A DNA stretch of 13,881 bases, taken from NCBI GenBank assembly GCA_002179805.1, contig NAVB01002336.1, forward strand, positions 1 through 13,881. Direction: 5' to 3'. Position numbers and translations under genes: made by a program. This DNA comes from Acanthamoeba lenticulata. Taxonomy: Eukaryota > Discosea > Longamoebia > Acanthamoebidae. Shown here piece by piece: positions 1 to 6,559 of the stretch. Within the stretch, counting starts at the first letter, position 1. Each line of letters starts with the position of its first letter. The notes beneath the pieces were generated by a model. That model did not search any database. It was not told where the DNA came from and worked only from the letters and a program-made list of their open reading frames with translations.

Positions 1-60
1 CCTAACCCTAACCCTAACCCTAACCCTAACCCTAACCCTAACCCTAACCCTAACCCTAAG
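1..60. repeat. Telomere repeat array (CCCTAA)n
   Basis: The first 60 bases are an uninterrupted hexamer array of CCCTAA (TTAGGG on the complementary strand), about ten units, ending in CCCTAAG. The C-rich strand reads 5'->3' inward from the left edge, which is the orientation expected of a left chromosome end, so the window begins at or very near a true telomere. This repeat type is shared by animals, many fungi, choanoflagellates and amoebozoans and does not identify the species. Confidence 0.95.
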
Positions 61-260
61 CGACCTGGCGCGGCCACCCAGACCTAGCCAGACCTAAGTT
101 TAACCTAACTTTCCCGCGCCGATTCCGAAAAGTTAGGTTAGCGACGCGACCTTTTTTTGGTGCGACTTACGCGACTCACCGACAAAGTTCGACCTCTTCC
201 ATAGTGAAGAGTACGGGTTTGACCTTGAAGTAGTCGAACTCCTAGGTCCTAAACCCTAAG
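61..260. other. Subtelomeric non-coding block with telomere-like seam
   Basis: No convincing gene is visible. The block is rich in scattered CGACCT/GACCTA words that look like degenerate telomeric or subtelomeric units. It closes at 248-260 with CCTAAACCCTAAG, an imperfect telomere motif that ends in the same CCCTAAG as the terminal array. The seam directly abuts the truncated glycosyltransferase reading frame, whose stop codon (256-258, minus strand) lies inside it. Confidence 0.7.
101..140. repeat. 12-bp inverted repeat (hairpin) with telomere-like arms
   Basis: TAACCTAACTTT at 101-112 is the exact reverse complement of AAAGTTAGGTTA at 129-140, with a 16-nt GC-rich spacer. Both arms contain a variant telomere hexamer (CCTAAC/GTTAGG). 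Confidence 0.75.
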
Positions 261-1018
261 ATGTGCCAGCATCAAGGTTGACGTTCAGGCGCGGCGGCAC
301 ACCACTGCTGTGATCCTGCGTGCGTAGGCTCAGCAGCTTGCCTCGCCCATACTGGGGCCAGGTGCTGATGTTGAACCGCATGAGGAACGGATCGCTGGGC
401 AATCCCTCGATTGTCGTCATATGATTCATCACGCCGCGAAACACGGCCACGCTTGCACGTTGATGCCACGGCACATCAGCGCCGCGCTTGATCTCGTTCC
501 TTGTGCGCTGGTCAGCGTCGTCGAGCTTGCTGTCTCGGTCATCAAACCACTGCACGTAGGGCAGGCTCATGTGCGGCCGTTCAGGATGCCGCCTACAGGC
601 CACCACGCTGAAGCAGTGCGTGAGCGTGCACGTGCAGTCTGTCGCAGTGGCGACCAGTTCAAAGTTGGGGAAGTTGCCACCATGATGGTTGTTAGCCTTA
701 GCGATCAAGGCCATCAAGTTGTGAAGTCGCTTCACCTCCCTGGGTTGGGTGTGCTCGAGGATGAGTTGAGCCCTGGATGAACTGGATGAGCACCTCCCGA
801 GAGCCCGCGTTTTGTGTGTTGCTGCTGCCCGTTAGCAGAGTGATAACTGCGTCGTTGTTGAACTCTTGCCAAAGCAAGTCAACCACTTCGTTGACGCGCT
901 GGCGCCACGCCTCGCTCAACTCCTCCAGTGGTGGTGGGGCCTCTTCTTCGTGCTCAAGACTGGCGTCCGGAGGGATTAGATTCCTCCATACCGTGGGTGC
1001 AAGGGCATCCATTTGCAC
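256..1018 (-). pseudogene. GT90 (CAP10)-like glycosyltransferase remnant, truncated
   Basis: Two overlapping minus-strand frames form one broken protein. The upstream frame (1018 to about 770) starts MQMDALAPTVW and carries an acidic helical segment. The downstream frame can be extended up to about 775 and continues LEHTQPREVKRLHNL, then FPNFELVATATDC, PYVQW and PWHQRASVAVFRG. The order FPxFE-x(n)-D, PY..W and W..R...A.FRG matches the core of glycosyltransferase family 90 (CAP10/POGLUT type), ER/Golgi enzymes that add xylose or glucose. The frame changes near 760-790, beside a small tandem CATCCAG duplication, with no plausible intron. The product ends after NVNLDAG at a stop provided by the telomere-like seam, so the C-terminal half of the domain is missing. 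A stop also lies just upstream of the ATG at 1018. The family call rests on motif resemblance only. It is probably non-functional. Confidence 0.5.
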
Positions 1019-1130
1019 ACAACCATTTCAACACCTCCAATTGGCCTTTTTTAGCTCAAAAAAACACTCTTTTATTCCAAAGGCATCCATTTGCATGCAG
1101 CCATTTCAACACCTTTGAATGGCCATTTTG
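1001..1130. repeat. Diverged direct repeat, two ~52-bp copies, 78-bp offset
   Basis: Copy 1 (1001-1052) and copy 2 (1079-1130) share AGGCATCCATTTGCA, then CCATTTCAACACCT, then TGGCC..TTTT, with scattered substitutions and one or two indels. The offset is 78 bp. Copy 1 covers the first codons of the GT90-like frame on the minus strand (CAAATGGATGCC), so the unit includes a translation start context. Confidence 0.75.
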
Positions 1131-1133
1131 AGG

Positions 1134-1256
1134 TAGTGGTCCACGAGCTGGGCTTGGAGCACGAGGGCTACCCGGCCGTGGTCAAGGGCATCACCTCATG
1201 GTGACCCGCGGCACCGACGCGCCTGTGGCCCTCTTGGCCGAGGAGGTTTCTGGCAG
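1134..1256 (+). pseudogene. Unrecognised frameshifted coding fragment
   Basis: The plus strand reads VVVHELGLEHEGYPAVVKG ITSW then a TGA (1201-1203). One base out of phase it continues MVTRGTDAPVALLAEEVSG. Nearly all third positions are G or C, as in real coding DNA of a GC-rich genome, and a single missing base near 1199 would join the halves. I do not recognise the family. It looks like a short remnant of a gene, not a gene: no start, no downstream continuation, and simple repeats follow (ATGGTG)n at 1283-1302. Confidence 0.35.
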
Positions 1257-1398
1257 GCCTCGCCCCTCCCCTCTCTCATGATCATGGTGATGGTGATGGT
1301 GACGCGCAGCAGAGGCGAGCACAAATTTACGATGAACCAGGGGAGCACGCACGCACGCACTGAGAGAAGAGGCGGTATTCCCTTAGAGGGTAAGGCGG
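1257..1398. other. Short intergenic stretch / 3' flank of kinase gene
   Basis: Holds a GATGGT-type microsatellite (about 1281-1302) and short GCAC repeats (1346-1359). It is presumably the 3' UTR of the minus-strand kinase gene. No AATAAA signal was seen on the minus strand. Confidence 0.4.
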
Positions 1399-4300
1399 TT
1401 ACATGGTATCTACAGGATAAGAGGCAAGGGAGGCAAGGGAGGCCGAGGGAAGAGAGGATTTTGCGCTTTCGTGGGTGTCAGGCGAGTCCCACCAACTGCT
1501 TGCAAACGCAGCGAGGGCTGAGGCCGCATCCAAACGCTCCGCTGGCTGTTCAACTAGCATCCGCTGCACCAAGGCCCAACGGCCTGGGGTGAGGAAAGGG
1601 CCAGGGGCAGTCTTCCAGAACCTGGAGAACAAGGCTCTCACGATTAGCCAACCAGGAGTAAGGCTGGTGAAGGTGTGGTTTGGTGCTGTGGGCGTGTACC
1701 ATCTTTCCTGGTTCTGGTTCTGAGCCCAGGCGATGGCTTTAGTGTAAGGCAACTTTGCCACTGCCTCTGCTTCTTCGTCTGTCTCTGGCCACAACCCAAG
1801 TAGCTGCGTCACACACACACACACACACACACGACCAGTTAGTACACGCACGCGCGCGCGGACACCCCACCGACAGTGCAATGCACACACACACACACAC
1901 ACACAAGGATGGTCCATGAGCAGCAAGTAGTGGTAGTCACCTGGAACGCAATCAAGACGCCAGCGCTCCAAATGTCGACCTTGTGGGTACAGTTGGCTGG
2001 TGGCTGCCGCATTTCCGGAGCGATGAAGCAGCGGGTGCCCACCCCCGAAGCGTAAGACCACCAGGTGGTGCCCAACGGTGTGTCCTGCAACGCAAGGCCA
2101 AAGTCTAGCAGGACAGTAGAACAATCGCTGCCCTCCTCTGGTAGCGTAGTGGTAAAGACTACGTTGTTGGGCGAGATGTCGCAGTGAACGATACCGCGCT
2201 GGTGAATGTTCTGCAACGCCTGCATAAAGATAAGAGAAACCACCGAGCATTATGACATGAGTTACCACCACAGATCGTCATATAAGTCAACGCCCGTACA
2301 TGCAGAAGTTGCTGGGTGTATCGTGCGAATGCTTGGTCTGAAGACAGCTGAGCTGCTGAACCTGCAGAGCAAAAGGCGCTTCAGCAACACCGCTCACGAA
2401 GAGAGAGAGAGAGAGAGAGTTTTCACACAGATTATGCGTACCCGATGATTCATAAAACGGAAACACCAAGCCAGGCCGGGTAGCGTCACCAACTGCGACC
2501 TCGACCACGCCAAGAAGCTGTGCTACGTTTGGTACCTCGCGTAGCAGGAGGAGCTTGCGAGCCTCATCCCTTGCGAGCTGGCGCGAGTCCAACACCTTCA
2601 CCACAACTCGCTCTCCGTGGCGCCCGAAGCTTCCTTTGGTTGTGGCGCATAGCCACACTTCCGTACGGGAGTTCTGGGTGGGATCGGAAGCATCAGCTTG
2701 TGGCGACCTCATAAGAAACGGCACAGTTGTCCTACCTTGAATAAACGACGAATTGGACAGAGGGACGGTGTGACCGTCGGTGAGTAGTCGCTGTCTGGCG
2801 GCCCGCGGTCCTCTCGCGGCTCAGCGCTGGCTTTCAGCAGCTCCGGAGCCTTCGGCTTTGCGCAGTGGGAACAGTACCAGGAGCCCGCTGGCTTCTTCTT
2901 GACCTGGACACACTCCCAGTGGAACCATCGCGCGCACCTGTCGCAGAGGATGTACTTGCCTTTGGTGACCTTTGTGCAGCAGTGCCGTTGCCACCAAATG
3001 TCCGCGCGTGGAGAAGGAAGGCGAGGGAGCACAGTAGTGATATTGTCCAGCATAACGCCGACAGCTTGAACGATCTTGATGACTTGGTGCCGGATGAGGA
3101 AGCATCGCTTGAGGTCGCTATGGTCGTTGATCGTCACTTCAAGCAGAGGACACACCTCGATTGTCTCGGAATGCCAAAGGCAGGCGAGGCGGAACCTACG
3201 GCCGCGCATGTGCGTGCTAAACACGATCGGAAACGCCACCGGAAACTCGAGATTGATCGCCTTGTCTTTCGCTTCGGTGCCGATTGCGTTGAGCATGTCA
3301 ACTTGGTGGAGCACGCAGATTATGGCGGCGTAGACCAATCGGTCCCTGGGAAAGCGCAAACATTACCAGTTGCACCAGTTACGAGAAAGAAACTTGCCAT
3401 GAAGAAAGACTCCAAGATTCATCCAAGACACCACCCCACAACGTACCACTTGTCCTCAGTGCAGCTATTCGACTTGAACTCACCAATATCCAGTGGGAAG
3501 ATTACTCGTCCGGCACGTAGCTTGACCCATTCACCGGGCAGAGAGACGTTTGGGCCGATACAGAAATCTGGTCGTACGAACTTGGTCCCCTTTGGGATAG
3601 CGAGGGCGCCTTGCAGTTGTACGTCTCTAGTGTTGTGTGTGGTGTGCGCGTGCGTGTGTTGTGTGGTGTGAGAAAACCAAACATGGTAACAAGGGATTCA
3701 TACGTACCCGTCAATGCGGACGTCATCTAAACTGTGCCCACCAAGGGTTAGGAGCCCATAGAAGTGACTCGCCCAGGTGAGTTCGCTCACGTCCGTGAGA
3801 CGGTTGAGCCTGTCGAAAGTTTGCAGCAACATGGCTGCCGCAGTGCCAAAGGTGGTGTTCGTGATGCTGTCGTTCCACACGCTGTTAATCTCTGCACTGT
3901 CGCATTCCAAGAGCTGAAAGTTCGTTGTGGCGATTGGTGTTAGCGACTGGCGGGTCATTGTTGATCAACTGATACAAAGGAGGTGTACGTACATGGAAGA
4001 GTGGCTCGAGAGTCGAAGCCAGTGTGCTAAAGCCGTCGCCCTTCACCAGCATACGGAGCTTGAGCGCACTCCAGCCGAAAGCGCCTACTGGGACGGAAAG
4101 ATCCCTAACTGCTTCGTCGTAGGTCGCCCAGGGCTTGCGTGCCCCCGAAGCTGATCCCAAGATGAACATACTTCGCGTTCCGCTCTCTCCTTTGGTCAAC
4201 GGGGTGGCCACTGATTCAAAAAGAATGAGCCACATGCTCGATCGAACCAAGGTTGGACGCAGCGCGTACGGTACCTTTGAACTCCACGGCCGTACGAACA

Positions 4301-4524
4301 TAGGCGCGGAATTTAGAGTTCGTCGGAAGGTCGGTGAGGGGGCAGTCGAGACCAGTGTTTGGATCCGTCAGGTAAACCGTTTTCTTCTCGGAACCGACGA
4401 CTTGGGCCAGGATCGCCTTGACTAATTGATCAACCGACGTGACTTCGAGATCACGCAGAGCCGAATCTTCGGGCTGATCGTCGTTGAGGATAAGAATCAG
4501 CTCGTACTTGCGCACTGTCTCCAT
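1399..4524 (-). CDS. PD-(D/E)XK-like / PHD finger / CDC7-like kinase fusion protein
   Basis: Nine exons join in phase: 4524-4275, 4210-3993, 3913-3708, 3626-3447, 3345-2736, 2673-2442, 2361-2300, 2219-1941, 1803-1399 (TAA), giving about 813 residues. Residues 1-220 are a beta-rich N-terminus that may hold a ubiquitin-like header (YLTDPNTGLDCPLTD around 51-65). Residues 243-276 carry RPDF (D245) and LDIGEFK (E274, K276), the D...ExK signature of PD-(D/E)XK nucleases, followed by an RFRLACLW strand as in FunK1/Crinkler-type proteins. Residues 407-446 are a PHD finger (CDRC, H427, C430, WYCSHC). The first ligand pair is atypical, with adjacent C407 and C408. Residues 490-800 are a protein kinase: VVVK (K514), HCD catalytic loop with D600 and N605, DFG 625-627, GTRCFIAPE (APE 653-655), DIWSAG (D668), and a C-lobe motif MLVEQPAERLDA. 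All catalytic residues are present. HCDISPNN, DFGLA and DIWSAGV resemble CDC7. ATG 4524 is the first good start; no signal peptide. A nuclear or host/competitor-directed role is inference. Several introns carry microsatellites. A gene-model split is the main alternative, though uniform phase agreement argues against it. Confidence 0.8.
1810..1905. repeat. Two (AC)n microsatellites in kinase intron 8
   Basis: (AC)n at about 1810-1832 and 1884-1905 lie within the 137-nt last intron (1940-1804). In the transcript they are (GU)n tracts, the second sitting a few nucleotides before the acceptor GACGCAG. An alternating CG tract (1851-1861) lies between them. Confidence 0.9.
2400..2419. repeat. (GA)n microsatellite in kinase intron 6
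   Basis: Twenty bases of alternating GA. In the minus-strand transcript it is a (CU)n pyrimidine tract within intron 2441-2362, upstream of the acceptor TTTTGCTCTGCAG. Confidence 0.85.
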
Positions 4525-4677
4525 TTGCTTGTCTTGCGGCTAAGACAAGATCGAAAAAGCAGCCAACGCGTTAGGGCGTTTTCGTAGCCGTTCGCGCGCT
4601 TTTTTGTCCAGCAAAATCGAAATTCCTGGCCAAGAAGATCTAACCCAAAATAAAGAGCCAAGAAAAAGGTCAAGAAA
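4525..4677. promoter_or_regulatory. Divergent intergenic region (likely shared promoter)
   Basis: About 150 bp separate the kinase start (minus, 4524) from the first candidate start of the EEP gene (plus, 4678). The stretch becomes A-rich toward 4640-4690. No clear TATA box or other named element can be supported. Promoter function is inferred only from the head-to-head arrangement. Confidence 0.35.
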
Positions 4678-5660
4678 ATGGTTGTGACAAAAAAAGGGCG
4701 CGCATGGGCACGAAGGCCCCTCCGTCATGGCGTGCCTCCGCTTGTAACAAGCGCGCTTGCGGAGAAAGTCTGTGGTACGCCTCTGACTGCTGCAACCCCA
4801 TTAAGGTTCCAGTGGACCAAACTAAACCAAAACGCAGGCCTCTTCTTCGCCAGGCTCGCGCGTGCTGCAGCCCTACCGCTTCAACGCGGGCAAGCAAGCC
4901 TGGGAGCAGGTAGGTCAAGAGAAAAGGGGCTGAAGCCGCAGCGACACACCAGCAAAACTTTGAGTGCCTCTTCTTTTTTGCGGCTCTGCTGCGCCCGCAG
5001 GTCGATACGGCGACGCCAGTCAGCGACCAGGAGGCCAAGTCGTCGCTGCGTTTGGTCACCTACAACGTCTTCTTTGGAGAGAATGTCATGCGTCCTCGGC
5101 ACGCACTCTCTTAACTCGCTTTCGTCTTGCTTAGTCCACCAGAAGAACTCTAATGCCGAATGCCTGCTGGTGCGTGCACGGGTACACCGTGAAGGTTCCG
5201 CGCCACATCCTCGATCTCCTCTCGGAACTCGATGCCGACATCGTGTGCCTGCAAGAGGGTTCGACAGTCCTCTTCTTTCTTCGTCGTCCTCTTCATCTTC
5301 ATGACGGTTTCAATTCTGTTGGCTGTTCTGGCGGGGGACAGCCAACATGCAGTGGATCGAAGAGATGACGGACAACAAGTACGTGTAAGACACCTTCTAC
5401 GCCTCGGACGTGGACGGCCGGACGCTCAACGGGTACAGCGCCCATCCCCAACATCACGGCCTTGAGCTCGGAATGAAAGTCCAACACGGAACACACACAC
5501 ACAAAACACACAAAACACACATGCAACGAAAGATACGGCGTCGTGCTGCTCTCGCGATTGCCCATCGTGAACCTGTCCCTGTGGCCGCTGCCAACCCGCA
5601 TGGGCCGCTCGGCCCTGATCGCCACCTCAACGGCGAGACCGTGCGTGGCCACCGGTGATC
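4678..5660 (+). pseudogene. Endonuclease/exonuclease/phosphatase (EEP) family gene, disrupted
   Basis: Exon pieces on the plus strand: 4838-4909 (QPYRFNAGKQAWEQ), 5001 to about 5088 (LRLVTYNVFFGEN), a piece ending at 5258 (ILDLLSELDADIVCLQE), 5342-5432 (ANMQWIEEMTDNKYV, stop, DTFYASDVDGRTLNG) and from 5533 (YGVVLLSRLPIVNLSLWP, RMGRSALIAT). The order TYNV, then DADIVCLQE (metal-binding Glu), then YGVVLLSR..P is diagnostic of the EEP fold, closest by eye to TDP2-like or uncharacterised cytosolic members. Introns 4910-5000, 5259-5341 and 5433-5532 have GT-AG ends and fit the phases. The in-frame TAA at 5386-5388 and apparent one- to two-base losses near 5626 and 5648 break the frame before the C-terminal catalytic motifs, which I do not find. 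The first exon (ATG 4678 or 4704) and the intron between 5088 and 5200 are unresolved. Likely a young pseudogene. Confidence 0.6.
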
Positions 5661-6050
5661 CGCTCTCTGGGCTGGCGCGAAAGTGATTTTCTAACAACTC
5701 CGCCATCGTACGAAGCGCGCAGACCGGCCGATTACAGTTGCAATTATCCACAGTCAACGACCTCTTCCGGTGCCGAGACCTGGAACCGTGCCGACCACTT
5801 GCCTCAGCAAACCAGGACCACGGCTCCAGACACAAATGGGTCGTTCTGCGTTTTATTCTGACCCAATTTGACAATCTTAACATGCATGTTGAGAAGAAAC
5901 TGTCCCAGGTTGTAGTCCAACATTACCATGTTGTCGTTGCCACCTTGCACTGTTTAAGCGAAGTTCTCCTTGTGATTCAGTCATGTGGACAAAGCAGACT
6001 TGTCACATTTGTGTGTATGGGGCAGCTTGCAAGAACGCTCACGATTTCCG
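5661..6050. other. No supported gene
   Basis: The DNA becomes less GC-rich. A short minus-strand frame (about 5935 down to 5805; GNDNMVMLDYNLGQFLLN and onward to a TGA) reads like protein, and a plus frame of similar length overlaps it, but neither carries a recognisable motif, splice context or credible start. It may be relics of the EEP 3' end or of another decayed gene. Confidence 0.3.
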
Positions 6051-6070
6051 TCACTTGACTAGTCAAGTGA
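6051..6070. repeat. Perfect 20-bp palindrome
   Basis: TCACTTGACTAGTCAAGTGA equals its own reverse complement over all 20 bases. It lies about 40 bp upstream of the FCP1-like coding fragment, within sequence read here as intron or 5' flank. Confidence 0.9.
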
Positions 6071-6109
6071 AACAACTCGTTGTCGCTCTGTTGCTTTGTG
6101 GCATGGTAG

Positions 6110-6510
6110 TTGGACGTTCTTCTGCTGTTTGACATTGGTGGCCTTGGACTCATGCGCGATGAAGAGCGTGTTGTGTCCATTAAAGCCCTGCACCATGCCT
6201 GTTTAGCTACCCTCGCACCTAGTAAAAGGGCCCCACACCTTGTCTTCTCATGCCGCAAGCACCAACACCACGTGTTTGAGCGACCCCACTTCCGAGAGCA
6301 TCTCTTGCTCCGAGGGCAGTCCGACAGCTGCCAGATAGTCATATGGACAGACGAGGAGAAGAGGAACATGGTACCGGTTTTGGACAAGCTCTTCAGCCAT
6401 CCCCAGCAGATCATGCTCAAGCTTGGCTGACGTGACTTAGTCAATTCAACTTAAACATGTGCTTGACACCCGACGGCAAGAAACGGCTCATGGTGAGGAC
6501 TGAGAACACG
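6110..6510 (+). pseudogene. FCP1/NIF-type HAD phosphatase-like fragment
   Basis: The frame 6110-6430 follows a possible acceptor (GGCATGGTAG) and reads LDVLLLFDIGGLGLMRDEE, then VFERPHFREHLL, then QIVIWTDEEKRNMVPVLDKLF. These line up with the FCP1/CTD small phosphatase domain: motif I (LVLDLDGTL), the RPGL.EFL segment, and motif II with its adjacent helix (EIVIWTSS......VLDKLF). Motif I is DIGG, keeping the nucleophile Asp but losing the second Asp of DxDGT, so phosphatase activity is doubtful. After TGA 6428-6430, another reading (about 6456-6492, MCLTPDGKKRLM) resembles the next conserved stretch, implying an intron or a deletion between. Nothing after 6510 continues the domain, so the C-terminal motif is missing. 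Could be a real gene with an undetected exon, but truncation seems more likely. Confidence 0.45.
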
Positions 6511-6559
6511 CACCTACCGCCACGTCACTTCTTCTGTCAGTTGCGCTGCCACCTCTATT

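Noticed and set aside
256..780. Long plus-strand open frame at 421-780
   Set aside because: It is the antisense shadow of the GT90-like frame, with no motif of its own.
1399..2271. 290-codon minus open frame taken as a single unspliced gene
   Set aside because: It reads through intron 8 including poly(GT), giving VCVCVC, and its upstream part is out of the kinase frame. Only 1803-1399 is a real exon.
2865..3671. 268-codon plus-strand open frame opposite the kinase gene
   Set aside because: It overlaps the antisense of the PHD and nuclease-like exons, runs across minus-strand introns, and lacks recognisable motifs.
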